From NCBI GenBank assembly GCA_037903355.1, contig JBAJFE010000056.1, positions 26,392-90,391 on the forward strand: a DNA stretch of 64,000 nt, written 5' to 3'. Below the pieces are notes generated by a model. It saw nothing but the letters and a program-made list of their open reading frames with translations. It was not told where the DNA came from and did not search any database. The translations under genes and the position numbers were made by a program. Numbering within the stretch: position 1 is the first letter of the stretch; every line of letters starts with the position of its first letter. This stretch comes from Trichuris trichiura (taxonomy: Eukaryota > Nematoda > Enoplea > Trichinellida > Trichuridae). Positions 35,047 through 49,100 of this stretch are shown in pieces.

Positions 35047-37180
35047 CGCAGGAGAACCTCCGAAGTTGACCACCTCTCTATGTCGACCACCTCCCTAAGT
35101 TGACCGAATTGTGACCACTTGGTTGGTCCGCACGTTAATAATATAATATACCCACAGCCTCCTATGTTGACCACCCCTTATGTTGACCAGTTTTCCCCGG
35201 TCCCTTGGGTGGTCAACTTATGGAGGTTCTACTGTATATATATATATATATATATTTATAAAACAAAGGAAAGCGAAAGACTCACCTGGTAAAGGTACAA
35301 TAGAACAAACGACTATCTCAAAGCAAAGCTGAATCAACTGGGTTGCCGTCATAGCGACACGCCAATCGTCGGCACCAGTTCTGTTCAATGAGATCTGAAT
35401 ACTTTCATTGAACAAATTTGAATTTCTCGACGCGGTAAGTACCTGCAGTTGAGTTGCATGATATAGTATGATGCCAATCACAAGCGCCACTGTAACGCAT
35501 ATGCTTGCGCTATGGCAGACCACTGACCAGACAGTTGGCTTAAAAACAATAATTTCAGGACAAGTCGTGCAGCAAATGCATGGGTCATAGTAGCTTCGTG
35601 CGACAACAGATACGTACGCAATTCACCAGGTAATGCAAAGGAACGCCTTTGCAGCAATTATCACAAAAATGGAAGTTGTCGTCAGTTTTTGCCATCATTA
35701 CAATAAAGACTACCAAATGCGGATAAAAACATTACTGCGAAATCGTGCTAACAGTTATTTACAGAAGTAACTTTGCAATACGAGCATCCAAAGCGCGTAG
35801 TTATTCGCACGCTTATCGTTGGCAATTCAACTTACGGAAGTACAGTAAGAATTGCAAAACATTATTTTTCCTTGATACGTACAGAGGCAAAATAAGAAAA
35901 AGTCCGCAGGGAATTGTCATTTCACGCAGTTTAAGCTGTCTTGCATCGATCAAAGTGAACAAGGAAGGCCACCTTCAGAACAGCATAACTTCCATTTACC
36001 ATTAATACACTGCCCCGAAACATGTAAAGAAAAATCGGCAAAGTGCGCATGAGCACCTAGCGCGTGAACCACGCGGAAAATGACCATTCGTATCTGAACG
36101 CATAGCCTTACGCTTATGAGTTATTTTTAAGAAGTGACCTAATGTGCTAAAAAATAAGTAGTTCAGATAAACAAGAGAAGCTAGTTTCTTAGTTATTGGC
36201 CAATATAGTTTATGAACTCTCTCATCTTTAGGTATCTAAAAATTTTCAAGCAGCCCAGTAAGATTTAGGGGGTTAAACGGTCTCCTTCATGCCACGCATA
36301 CCTTCTGCTCGCACACCTATTACTTCAGAGGTTAGAATAAAAGTTTTCAAAATATTTTCAATGGATGTTAATGTAAAGTTATGTTCAACAGAATGCGAAC
36401 ACACGCGTTGTGCCAAAGTCGAAAATGCTGAGTTAATCGAAAGAGAAAGTCAAAGTAAACCCACCTGCGCCCCGTAGGCAAACTCGTTTTCCAGCACAAC
36501 TATAGCAATTCCCGCTAGCGCCATTAGAAAACAGTAATCATTTATTTTGATCCGTCGGTAGAAGAGTATCTTCCGGCGCCGAAGTCGCATTGACCAGTCA
36601 TTCTCTAAGCTTATCTTTGCTAAGCCCGAATGCTTACGTCTAATTTGCTTCCGTTCACGAGTTGACTGAACAGTTGCCTTTTGAGGCGACGAAGATGCCT
36701 TGGTCAAAGATGGTCTCTGCTCCCCGTGTCGCTTCAGCAGACTTTTGAAAACCTGCTGACCCCCTATTATTTTCATGTACTCATTGCTGACTTCGTAGAG
36801 GGGGTTTCGCTCCTCGGAATGTTGATGAACGGGAAAAACTGTCGGAGACGAGGAAACCTTGCCATCTTTGTCAGATAGTTTCCATTCTTGTGACGTGTTC
36901 GTTGAGACGGGTGACTTTTCCATCGACGCTGGAAGCAAGCCCTCATGGGGATCCAAAGCAAGACTGAAGTAGCGTATATTGCGCGTGTTACTTTCCGGCA
37001 GTTCTGAAATAAACCCGCCATTCACGAACGCATGCAATACCGTTCCAAACTCCTGCCTGTGTCATGATCTACCGATTTATTCCCTGACAGTAAAATCTTG
37101 CGAGCGTATCGTTTCGGAGTGACAAGACTTCGGATGCCTTGTTTGGCGAATGGAAGTTCGCTGGTTTTCTCTGTTGCCAT
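31270..37180 (-). CDS. Small-conductance calcium-activated potassium channel (SK/KCNN type)
   Basis: Exons are about 37065-36465, 35538-35286, 33451-33142, 33013-32875, 32826-32716, 32660-32533 and 31489-31270. Phases agree from the first listed exon onward, giving at least 578 residues. Exon 1 has a long polar N-terminus and S1 ([15 protein letters not shown]). Exon 2 carries S2-S3 with [10 protein letters not shown], and exon 3 S4-S5. The pore exon has the selectivity filter [10 protein letters not shown]6 follows ([15 protein letters not shown]), then the calmodulin-binding domain ([25 protein letters not shown]) and a C-terminal coiled coil. SK channels open when calcium binds tethered calmodulin and so hyperpolarise excitable cells. 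The S2 exon follows a TTTTTAAG acceptor. The N-terminus is unresolved: an ATG at 37180 opens a 52-codon frame that overlaps exon 1 in another frame, and exon 1's own frame is closed upstream by a TGA near 37068. An upstream exon or a frameshift is possible. Confidence 0.93.
35019..35046. repeat. (TA)n microsatellite
   Basis: This pure TA run flanks the left end of the pogo-like MITE. A second, shorter TA run (about 35235-35255) flanks the right end. TA is the usual target of this superfamily, so the element probably inserted into one TA tract. Confidence 0.9.
35047..35236. mobile_element. Pogo/Tigger-like MITE in a potassium-channel intron
   Basis: This non-coding element of about 190 bp has inverted ends. 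The left reads CAGGAGAACCTCCGAAGTTG and the complement of the right reads CAGTAGAACCTCCATAAGTTG; both continue GACCACC. Such ends are typical of pogo/Tigger/Fot DNA transposons, which target TA. Inside, variants of TTGACCACC recur several times in both orientations, as sub-terminal repeats. No transposase is encoded, so it would need to be mobilised in trans. It lies in the 1.8-kb intron between the S3 and S4 exons. Confidence 0.75.
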
Positions 37181-37182
37181 TA

Positions 37183-40100
37183 TGAGCTATCCTAAATGAG
37201 CGTAGCGTAAAACGGATGAACATTGCTTACTGCAGCAACAGAATTAAACATTTTACTCCATTAACATGTGCAAAAACGGAGGTAACGACTTTGGTAAATG
37301 GACGCTTACTTCGCCACTTAAATAGTCAGCTTTGCAAGATTATCAATTCTTTTATGTCGACTACATTACGCGTAGCTATCAGTAGCACTTCTGTGTCAGG
37401 AAATTTGGAAGACGTTTCCTTCTGCAGACATGCTAAAGACTTGTTGCTTGACAGACAGAAATCTTGAATGTTGTACTGAACACATAAGTGCACGCTATTT
37501 GAATTTTCGATCTGGAAAGCCACAGATACGCACTGCCTTGTCAGTTCGATATAGGATGAGTTGCTATCATAGGTTCATTGATATTATAAAACGGAAGGGA
37601 GCCTGTGTACTGCCGAAGGGACAAAGTGAACTGTTAATAAACTGAATGCTAATAAAATGTCTATAGCCGCAAGGCTTTAGTGTTAATAGCCTCATTATAC
37701 GTTTCTTGTAGTGATGAGAAAGGTCATTGAAAATCATCTTCTTATTAACAGTCTGCTTAACTTTCATTACATTTCCATTATGGATTTACTAGTGTCCCTC
37801 AATTAATATCTTCCTTCGTTAGACGGCTGTATCTGTGGGAAGATAATGGTTGTTTTACTGCCTGCAGCTTCAAGGCATGAAGCCAACATGATGCAATAGA
37901 CTGATACGCGATTCCTGACGAAACATTTCATAGCACAGCAAGCATCTGATCCAAAAAAATCTTGATTGACCGCTGGGTAACGGAATTCCTTATTAGCAGA
38001 AAAGCGCAAAACGAAACGTAGGACAAATGCGTCAAACAGAATTTTTATGGTTTATTCTTCCGTCGCTAGTGCAACAGCGTGTCACACTATTGACCACTGG
38101 CTTCTCACTGAACAGTGCCAGCGAGTAATAAAGTCGTTTAAGACTTACCTTCAGGAATAACAGAAAAACGTTTTTCTGAAAGAAAATGGTCTAGAAACTA
38201 CATCTATATCTTTAAAAAGTTTAAATTGAGTTAAATCATAAGAGCACATAGAATAAATGGAAAAAATTGGTACCATTACTGTCCAGCCGCGTTACGTGCG
38301 CACGTTCGATCAGATACCCTCTTTCTCGTACTGTATGAGTTAAACCTGGAAAAGCACACAAGAACTAGCGACGGTGCACCAACAGTTTTACGTAAAATGA
38401 AGCGAAGTGGACTATGGACATACAGACACGGTAAAAAAGCAGCTTAATGATTAGGCGTTGAATAACACCTCAGCATCAGCGAACAAAATGGGAAATGCCA
38501 TATTAGGCAATGGAAGTACCTGACGCAGATCACGATTAAGATTGAAGCTAACAGTAAGCGTCGAAGAAGAGAGGAGTACGAGCTGCAAAGATACTGATCT
38601 TTGCAAGCATAGTTCGTCTTTTAACTGGCAGCCGCTCAGCAAACAACCAACAATATGAAAATTACGCTTTTGAAAGGCTGTCTTTATTTTGAAAAACTCT
38701 AACCTTTGCTAACTGTCTTGTACGTGTATTTTAAGGCTGCCAGAGGCAATGCTATCTATCACTGTCTCTTGAAAGGCCAAATAAATCGATTATTGAAAAC
38801 AAAAGGCTTCTTTCTGAAAGATCTCAGTTTACTAAGTCAGAAAACGTTTAAGCAAAAAAATCAGTGAAATTTAATTGAAGCTTACTATTAACAAATAAAA
38901 AAATTACGAACGCTCCAACTTTGTAACTTGCTGAACATCACAAAAGACGTGCGCAAAACTTTTTCGGCACTGAATACTAAACAGCCGCGCACTATCTATT
39001 CAAAAAGTAAAGCTTCAAATGGAGAAAAAGAGACTTACGTAACGGTAAAAGATTTTTATTTTTCCATACGTATTAGTTGGCATTATCAATGCCGCTTTTA
39101 TGATTCGCAAAACTTCGCGGGCATGGCCAGCAGTTTTTAGATTTTATGCTCTTCTTAAACAATGAGAAATACTATCAATCAACACAACTTTAATATCTCA
39201 GTAGGTTGATTCGACGCAGAATACGCGTATTAACACGCTGGAATAACGCGGCAGCGAGAAGGTATCTGAGACTGAAACTTTTTAATGTTTCTTCCCAGAA
39301 CAAAAGTCACCATTTTGTAATGGTTTTTAAAAGTGAAGGTGACAAACTTTCCAGTTGACTGAATCTACTACTTTTCCAACCATCTTCTACTTTCTTAAGA
39401 ACGAACAACAGGGAACCTGCAGCCCAGCAGATGGTGCTAGAGCGCAACGAAGCAATTTAACCGGTGGGCTGCGACAGTAAAAGTCAAACTTTTCATTTTA
39501 TTGTATACTTAAATGTTTAGGCAACTCATTTAAAATATAAATCAAAAACCAAACAGGTTAGCTTAAACGATTACATTCAGTTATGCCACTTAACCTTACC
39601 TGAGAATCCCTGGAAACTTTATCCTGTTTAGAGCGACTGATGAACTAGCCGTAATGTACGGAGCTTGCTGATTCCACGATAAGAACTGCTTACTACATTT
39701 GCAGCGAAAGGTGATGACTGCTTTTTCCCTAACAGCGAGAAACCACAGGACGTTGCCAACGAAATGTCTCTCCGAAAGCGGCGTAAGAAAATGAATCAGC
39801 GTTCAGATCGATACCGAAAGCTTATATGAACAGAAGACTTGCATTCAAAACTGCCTACAATAACAATTAGATTGAATGCGACAAAAAGTTTAGCCGAAAT
39901 TATATAGCCAAGTTTTGAGCAAGCCGCTGAGCATGTAAGCATTCTATTTTTTAATATGCTATGCTACGCAACACAGCCATTCGGGTTTACTATTTCGCGT
40001 ATTACTTCGTTTCCACTAAGAACTGCGTAAAATAGGAGAGTGAATATTTTTTTGTCTCGTTGCAAAGAGAAATTCATAAACATGTAGAGATTCAAAAGCA

Positions 40101-43100
40101 GTTTGCCCACTTTAGCTAACGCTACTTTTATTAATGCTTACGTACGAACACTAAGAAGGCACCGACTTGATGCAAGGCCAACTTGTTCGCTGTTTCAAAC
40201 TAATTAATCACTCTGAATTCCATTGCCAACGACACCGATGATCCCATAAAGCGGGTTGATCGGCTGAAACACAGGCTCGCGAGTAAGCATCTAGAAAATT
40301 CCGTTGATGAGGTGTTAAGGGTAAGAAAAGTGTCTAAGCAGCATCAATAGTGACAGTTGCGCCAAAAAGCGCGGAACAGACTTTTTTAACGAACAAGAAC
40401 AGCCCTTTGTGCTTATCGCTTTAACCATAAAGCAGTTGAAAGAGTAAAGAAAGTTTTATTCTCATATGATCACAAGACTTAGCTTCGTGACATGAAATGA
40501 CCACGTTTAGTGAACAAGAGTGAACGTGAAACAACACTTGCAACTAGCATTACTGGCAGTTTAGTAAAATGTCAGCCGGTGCAAAATACGCGGGCACTTG
40601 AAGAGTCAGCTGGCAAAGCAAAAACGGTTCTTCTCTCCGAAATGGCAAGCCAAGCTTGAAATAAGCCTGCGGACCCCCTATTCAGCTATAATAATGGGAA
40701 CTGGTCGTAAAAAATTGCCCTAATCAATCCACATTCACTCAGTTCAAACGAAGCAGACAAAGTATACAAGCTTCGTAAGTAAGCAATCAGCACGACAAAG
40801 ACTTCAGGCGGTGGGTGGTACGGCTTTTTTATAAAGACTCCAACGGACCTAACAAAGTCCTGACAACGTTCTTCGTTCATCAGGCACTACGAAAAACGTC
40901 AAGCGAAATTTGACAAAACGCGTTTCGCTAATTAGAACGGTCTTTGAATCATCGGGGTAAAGTGAGAATTTACTGTATGAAGCTAACTCATCAATCAAGA
41001 GGGAATTCACCTTGCACGTTCGCGTAATGTTACGAAGGCTAACGTGTAAGACAATAGAGAATTTATGTTCACTCTGAAAGGTTGATTCTACTTGTTAGGG
41101 TGACGTAAACGGCGCGGCATGCCTTTGGTTGCAACGACTGAGCAAAAGCGTGCCGCAAAACACAAAAACACATAATGAAAGGAAAACATGCGTGCGCAAC
41201 TTGGGATAGCATTGCTCAATTTCCTGCAACAGCTTTTAGGAATATCCATCAACATTTATATTACCTGCCGTAGGCACCTATCAAGCGTCCTCATAAACAG
41301 TTCCAACATGCCGACAGGCTGCGTTGGGAAATGCAAGTTTTTTCAAAGCGCCAGAGCAGACTGAACACGTAGAAAATTAAAAAAACAACTATTCTGTGGA
41401 CTTATGGCCACATGAATGGACAAGTGAAGTTGCGCTAGCAAACATTGAAGGAAACGGTTTCGTGGAATTCGCTCAATAGCCTATGCGACATTCATGCTTC
41501 TAAAGATTAGATTGCTTGCAACGACCTCTTCCATCGAGTGCATCCGAACGCTACGCACTTCAGTGGCCTAAAGGGTCAGCAATCAAACTTTCCAACTGCG
41601 TGATTCTTGTCGCGCATTCGAACCGCCATCGGTAAAGCGTTTAAGTGCAAAGCAACAAGAACAAGGCACTTGGTACTAAACATTATGCACAATTGAAACA
41701 ACTCGAAAGCTTTCCAAGTTGAAGCGCATGGTTGGGGTTTGCCATTGAACGACAAAAGCGAACCCTAATAGAGTCACTGAAGGTGTGAGAAGTCTGAAGG
41801 CGACGAAAGAGGCGACTCAATTGATCCCCTGAAAGCGTCATCCCATTAAACGTAAAATTAAAAACAGTACATAGAAATAGCTTCAATTCTTAAGAATACA
41901 CCATTTTGGTTGTAAGTTAGAACAGGCGAAGAAGAAGTGAGCGAAATTGATAAGGTAATTATCGACACGAAAAGCCTTGGGCAGTATCGCTAACAACTAC
42001 GGGCAAGTAGAACAACGTTAAACGAAATTATATCATTTTCTATGAGCAGACACCTGTCTTAAGCTGTACAATGGACATTTCGCATGCTTGCACGTCAATA
42101 AGGAAGATCTGCGTCGTCTCACGCAAAAGATGTCGCGAAACTGCGAGTCAGGTAAAAAAAGAACTATAAGAAATGTCGCAGGTTGAAATCACTAGGCAAG
42201 CGGGAACAACGGTCATACAATTCGCAGCCCATCTCTGAAGAGCTAACCAACTTAAAGCGATTTGGACTACTCAAGAAAATGCAGTCTACTTTAAAGTTTG
42301 GCCATATTGGTTAGGTAGTGTAAACTTGGAAAACTAATACTGAAAATTCACACAATTATTAATAGCTTGTTAATATCTCCTTCCTCATAGTTGTCATTAC
42401 AGTGGAGGCGCAGCTACGAAATTCTATTAGGCCAGAGTGCTGGAATTTTAAGAAGGATCAGCAAGCTATGACACAGTATGGAAACACTAAAAAGGCCTTC
42501 ATCAGCAGCTGTAAAACAAAAATGGTAAAGCTTAGATAAGGGAAAACTGAGCGGAAAAGATGTCATAACTGAAGCAGCAGTCACTGTCCTCGCAGAAACA
42601 AAGCTATCTGCACATTGGGTGCGCCCTAGAAAAAAACGCTGCCCTCAAGACAGGATATAATCAATAAAACAAGTGTCAGCTTCAACTTCGTTATGTCCTT
42701 CCTCGTTAGCTCCAAATGGGCGCATCAACTGAGGGTGAAACAGCGCAAGCAAAGAATGCTTGTCCGTTTGAGCTTTGAACCACTACCATCTTAGAGAACA
42801 AATAACATGAAAATTGACAAAAATATAAATCAATTGCCGAAATTGAGGGCATCTGACTTATCTATAGCTCTCGGGCCGTTTGGTTAGGGTGGCTATGATC
42901 ATCAGGGCGCTTTGAAAGGCCACGGCTACAAATTTTTAAGGTAAGTGCCCTTACGAAGAACTTGAAAAGTTTGCAACGAAGGTAAAACTTCTGGACGCAG
43001 AAACACTGACCAAATCGATTGTTGTGAGAAGATGCAATCAGGGAACAAAGTGCGTGACTTCAGGGAGAAAAGACAAAATCGATACTCTAAGGCCCCTTTG

Positions 43101-46100
43101 CCGCACATGCAATGGCTGTTTCACAACGAATAAGGAGATTAGCCAATTTGTAACTAGGCATACGGCGTTGCTCTTGAACTGTTCCACCCATTTTAACGCG
43201 AGAGAGAAAGAGTACGTAATTTGAATAATCATAAATCCTTAAAATCGTGTGTTCAAAGGGCAAGAGCAACATTTGTAGTGCCCATAGTACAGTGTAGGCA
43301 GAAGCGTTAGGAAATGCAAGGTCAAGCAAGCTGACTTTTTAGTAGAGTTATTAATAGAATAAAATTCCGCATGGTTGCACCGTGAGAAATGCACTTAGGC
43401 GCAAAGCGTTAAGAGGAAAGGTGCGAAAGTTCCTATTACAGCTTTGATGACTATCGATTCAACATAACGATCAACGCTGAACGTTGCATTTAACAAAATG
43501 CCTTCGCTGAGCTCTCTTCACAAGCGTATAACTGGATTTGAATCTGCTAAATGAAATATAGCGCTAAAGTTAACAGAAGCGGTAGGGTGAAATAAACTTA
43601 TCCGAGAAATAGTTGCAATACAAAGTATGAACTTCCTCCCCAGATCTTCGGGAAATCATAAACAAAATCATAATAAATTGTGTGCATATAACTATTATTT
43701 TACGCAAAAGGCAGCGGATTAATTCTAACACACAATTCCAGTTAATGTGCAACAAAAACTGCTCTATCATCAGAACTTGGGATACGTCATCAGTGTTGCG
43801 AAAGTAACTATTATACAAATGAACCTCAATAGCCGCAACGTAGTGGAAGTACGCGCGCATAATTACGATTACGCGTTACGACTCTCGGGTTTAGTTATTG
43901 AAAAGTCAATGAATCCCTCTTCCGTGAAACTGTTACTAAAATAAAAATCAACAGATCCACCGCGAGACCAAACAGATCGAACGGAAACAAGGATGAAATT
44001 GCTTTACCACGCAGTTCACTGCCAGTGCAAGTAATCCCACTGAAAAAAATTAACGCGAAAAAGTTAAAACTTCCAAACTTACGTTACTCCCTCAAATTGG
44101 CTTAAAACAAAAAATGTTGGCTGACTTTGACAAACCTCCGGGATGAAGATGTATTACCGTGTGTGAATATCTGCCGAAAAGCACGCATGGCTGACTGCAT
44201 CTACTTATGAAGGATGACATTTCACCGCCCACAACCCCAAATAAATCCAACGATAAATCACGCTCAGCAGTATTACATCCAAACGGACAGAAAACCTTTT
44301 TTTAAAGCCCAAAATCTTACGAATGCCACTTAGAGCAAAATAGATCAGATCACTGCACACACGGTAGCTCAATATACTGATGTTGCTTACATTAAACAAA
44401 GTTGTTTCCGTCTATCCACTTTAATCAGTTCGAACTGGACTCCTTATGCAGATAATCTGACAGTCTAAAAATGAATGAAAAAAGAAAGTAATAAAATTTA
44501 TATTTTCAAAAAAAGTCATCCACTAAACTATGGATGATGAGAACGACATTAGCCTCTGATTTCTTGAAATCAGTGTTGATGAAAGCAGGTTAACCGGAAA
44601 GTCAAAGCGAACAACACGCATCATTTTTAGCTTTCCGATGTCCATATTCACTGTTGCTACTAAATCTATTTCGCCTTTCTGTGAAGAAGCCTCTCTTTGT
44701 GTGCGGTATAAACGAAGCAACGAACTACAAGTAGATTTGGCAATCAGGGCACAGATTCACTACGCTCATGCTTACTCTGAGAATATTCTTCTGTCAAAAG
44801 GGTAAAAATTAGTTCTGCAAACAGAAAACACGGACTGACCATTATCAAGAAGCTATAGTAAAGTAAAAAGCAAACAATCGTCCAAGACTATTCCTTTTGA
44901 TTTAGTGATTTCACAAACCTGTGAATCAGTCGAGAGATGCAGGTTTCGTTGCTAATGCAAAAACGCTCGTTGAAATGTGGTAGCACAATACAGAACTGTT
45001 ACTAACATGATCACTATTCTGAGGTGAGAATGTTTTCGTCGCTTCCAAGATGGAAGAAAGACAATTCACCGAATTCCATTAATACCTGCCAGTGACCCCG
45101 CGTAATGTATGAATGACAAATGCGTCCCTTCTTTAGGCGTCTTAACATAGATTATAACGCTGGAGTTATAGCACTAAAACAACCGGCTAATTTTGAAAGC
45201 TATTAACGCGGCAATGTGAAAAGAACCCATTATTACGTCAGTTGGTTTCATAAAGAAATGCCTAAAAAACTCACGTACAGCAATGTCGTGAAACGCAGGA
45301 ACAACTTTGAGGGGGCAAATAAGAATTAAAAATGCCGACTAGACCGCAAGCTTGCTATTGCACCTCCCGAGCATACAAATGAATTCACCGATAATGATTA
45401 AATATCGTTCAATTAACCAGTATACCGTTTTCACTGAAACTCAGTTGAATGGAAAAATCAATTCATGTTACTTGCCCCCCACGCAGCACGTGAAAGTATA
45501 GCAACGACCGCAGATATTTTCCGCCTCGTCTGAGGAGCCGACAGTGGAAACAATGGTTCGATCTTCCGGAAAATGCCCGAGAAAAATTAACATTAGCAGA
45601 AAGCTTCAGAGCGGCATTCAGTAGAGGGAAAAGGTGGTATAGCTTCCAAACAGCTTACCGGTTAGGGCGACACTCTTTCAGTTAAGAAATGTGAAATATG
45701 CGAAAAATTGCAGCAGCTCGTGACAAAGCGATTAAAACACCGAAAATCTCTGCGATGCACGACCTGTTGAGCGAGTATGATAAGAAAATAGTAACAATAC
45801 GAAAGCTGAGAAAGCTAACGTTAAAGAAAAAAGATTTACCCACTGTTGCGATCATTTTTACATGCACATGGCAGCTGACGTGTAGAAGAGGCCTAAACGG
45901 CTTCAATTGAATTACGTGCACATCAAATAGTGATGCCGCACTTCATTTGTTCACCTAATCATGCACATATTTATTTATTCAAAATTACAGTGTCGCAGTT
46001 AGATTTGTTAGGGGACTTCAAATATGCTAAGCAAATGGCGATTTCACGAATGTTCAGTAAATGATAACGTGGCAACTCAAGGAACAGTTGAACCAAGAGA

Positions 46101-49100
46101 AAATGTTCGTACAACTTAGGTACAAATCCCTATCAGGCGAAAAGTGAAGAACGAACCACCTTCTTTTGCTTGAAAGCCATTGAACTTAGGTGCTGCAAGC
46201 AGACACGAAGAAACGCCGAGAGAAGCTAATGTCTGCCACCGTGCTCAACATGGCAACAAACTCAAATAGGCGACAGATCATGGTTAGCAAACCGAGCGGC
46301 AAAGCAAAAAGAAATGTCTGTCAGATACAAATGATCAGTGGCATGCCTGAAAGACAGTTGCAGTTTGAGGCTAAGCAAGTTTATGGGGGTGGAAAACCAC
46401 GCTACTTAATTAGCCGAAAATGGAAGAGCATTAGTAATGTCAAATGCTTCATGCTTTTCAATATATTGCACGTAAAAAGATCACGTTTACGCTGCTTAGA
46501 ATGAATACGAATCATTTATTTTATAAATTGAAAAAAGATTTTTCTTAAAAGATCATATAATCATCATTTTGCAGATGAAATAACTTTAGTTTATTAAAAC
46601 TTCTTAAAGCTTTTGGTATATTCCTGACTCTGTCGTCAGCACGCGTACGGAGACAAGCTGTGTATGAGACCTGAAGTATCCTAAAAGGTTCGTTTATTTT
46701 CATCAATGAAAAACAGCTTAATCTGTTTTAAAAATTTAAGTGACTGCGCTTAAGAAGTTCGCATTTCAAGTTGGTGCAATAGCGTTGAAGCTATTAACAT
46801 TTCGAAATACTTTTTAAATGAAATTGTTACACACCGTGCAAAAGCTACTCGAAGCATCAACTTTCAACTCATGCATACAGTTGTGGCTAACTGTAATTAG
46901 AATCTTGCCAAAGTTTTATACCACTCGTTATTAAGCATTTCCGGTGAAACGGTAGACCTCAGAGATGAAGCCTTCCCTATAATAGCCAAAGATGGACGAG
47001 CAGCATGCAAATCTGGCAGTCACACAGTTAGTTAACGGAGGTTGACGTTCCCTCCGCTATTGCAATGTTCTAAATGATAATATTACTCTTACTTGTTCAT
47101 ACCTTTCCCATTTCAATACAGTATGCATATTTCAAATAAAGCAAACTGCACTCACAAATTCATGAAGAAGGTGGACAAACATCTTTAGTCAAAGCTAGTA
47201 AACGACTGGAAAATTTTTCATTTCTAACTGATGGCGCTCGCAGGAACTTACGTCGTTTTTACTACTAAAAAGTGCGGTGAAGCGGGAGCTTACTCCAGCT
47301 TCTCAATGACGATCAGGAAGTTTGCTCATCTGACAACAGGTCAACTGCGATGTTATTTTGCTCACTGTTGCTACCTGGAGAGGGCTATGATGAATATTAA
47401 TGGCTGTACAACGGAACAAGATTGGTCATTCGCAGGTAAAGTGAATAAAAAACATTATAGACGGGTAAAAATAAAAAGAGACGGTAATAGAGCTCATAGC
47501 ATCGCCCTTGATATTAATATTCTATCCACAGACCGCAAGAGAGCAATTTCACAGTCGCTGCAGAAAACATTTTTTAAAAAAGTTTAGTAATTTAGCCGTC
47601 AGTAAAAGTTTTCTCCGCCACCTTAGGCGGGTGGTTGGACGATTGCCTCAAACTATTAACAGCTCGTAGCGGACGACATTTGACAAAAAATTAAAATGTG
47701 ATAGATCTTCTGTGCTAAAACTGCTTGTTAGCCGACGGCTGATCCTGTGAAAGTTGGACTGTTAAACAAACTTTCTTCCAGCTCGTACAAAAGTCAGGCT
47801 GTTTCAAAGAAGTGAAGAAAAAATATTTCAAGAACTGACGCACAATGCTGCAAGCACTTTCCTGTTAAGTTTCTACTGCCTCTCACTTGACTATTGTCTT
47901 CAACTTTTGCTGTGTTACAAGAGGCATACTCTTTATATGCAATGCCGAAAGAGACTTAATCTGAATTCGATGACAAGAAGCACACGAGTGTCTACACTTA
48001 AGAAATTAAAAAGCAGAAACACGCTTATCAGTACGACAGAGGAACAAAGCTTCAACGTCTTTCATTTCTTCTCAAAGGTTCTAATCACGTTGGCTAAAAG
48101 ATGGCACGGCAAAGTCACTTTTCACGATACTTCGCGTACTTACAAACTGAACATGAACACGTGTCATCTATACAGCCTTTCAAGCTATTCAACGCTTGGC
48201 TTCTCAACTTAACGGAACGTTTTCGTAGTACGCACGCCAAGGAACACTTTTATCTATGAGGCAAACTGACATAAGCTGCTTTCCTTCTACAACATGTAGC
48301 ATCCTTTATCATTGAATCTCAAAATGCAAGAGAGAAGTCTCGAGAAGTGCATTTAACACCTTTTTAAATTACGCTATTACTAATATATTCATACTAAGGT
48401 CAACACTAACACACACACACACCTACGAAGCCAGAGCAATGCAAGTAAACAACGAGAACAACGCCAGACAGCGTAGTCGAATAACTTTAGGTTCTACAGC
48501 TCTGCTTCACCTGGCTGCTATTAATACATTTTTAAACAGTCAAATGTTTCAATTATGTATGCATATACAGCTAAAGAATTTTACTGTTCAGAAAGAACAC
48601 ATGTGCTATAAAATATTATGTATGTTCATACTAATACTTCCGTAGAGGTATCTGCATATGTAAATCATCGGTGCATGCTGTAAATCTATTCATCCTCTAG
48701 CTTAGGTCGAAAATTTTGAGGTAACTTTTATACATACAAAATTCGACAGCTTCCGTAAAAGCGTTGCTTTTAACAAAGGATAAAACATACGGATTAAAAA
48801 GTTGATGATGGGACGTTGCCGCGCACAAATGATTAAGTCTTACCGAACGAGGATTGCTGGTAAATCAGCACATGCACTGAGCACACGTAAACGGGGGATA
48901 GTGAGTAGAATAAACGAACGATTAGTCATACGGAAAAGTATAAAACTGTTTTACGCCATGAAAAGAAACCATTCAGGTTTCCCGGGTATTAGCTAAATGA
49001 GGAGCCGCCGCGGGAGGAAATGTAGTTAGACGGACAAATGCTTCCAAGCAATTAACAACGGCAGGCAGCCGGTCGAAAGCAACGAAGCGATAATCCCAAC

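Noticed and set aside
36681..36878. Plus-strand frame over the channel N-terminus
   Set aside because: It is an antisense shadow of the S1 exon.
47231..47587. 118-codon plus-strand frame in the gene-poor region
   Set aside because: No recognised motif, ordinary composition, and the length is within what chance gives in about 24 kb.
48408..48423. (CA)n run
   Set aside because: Only about 16 bp long, so it is trivial.
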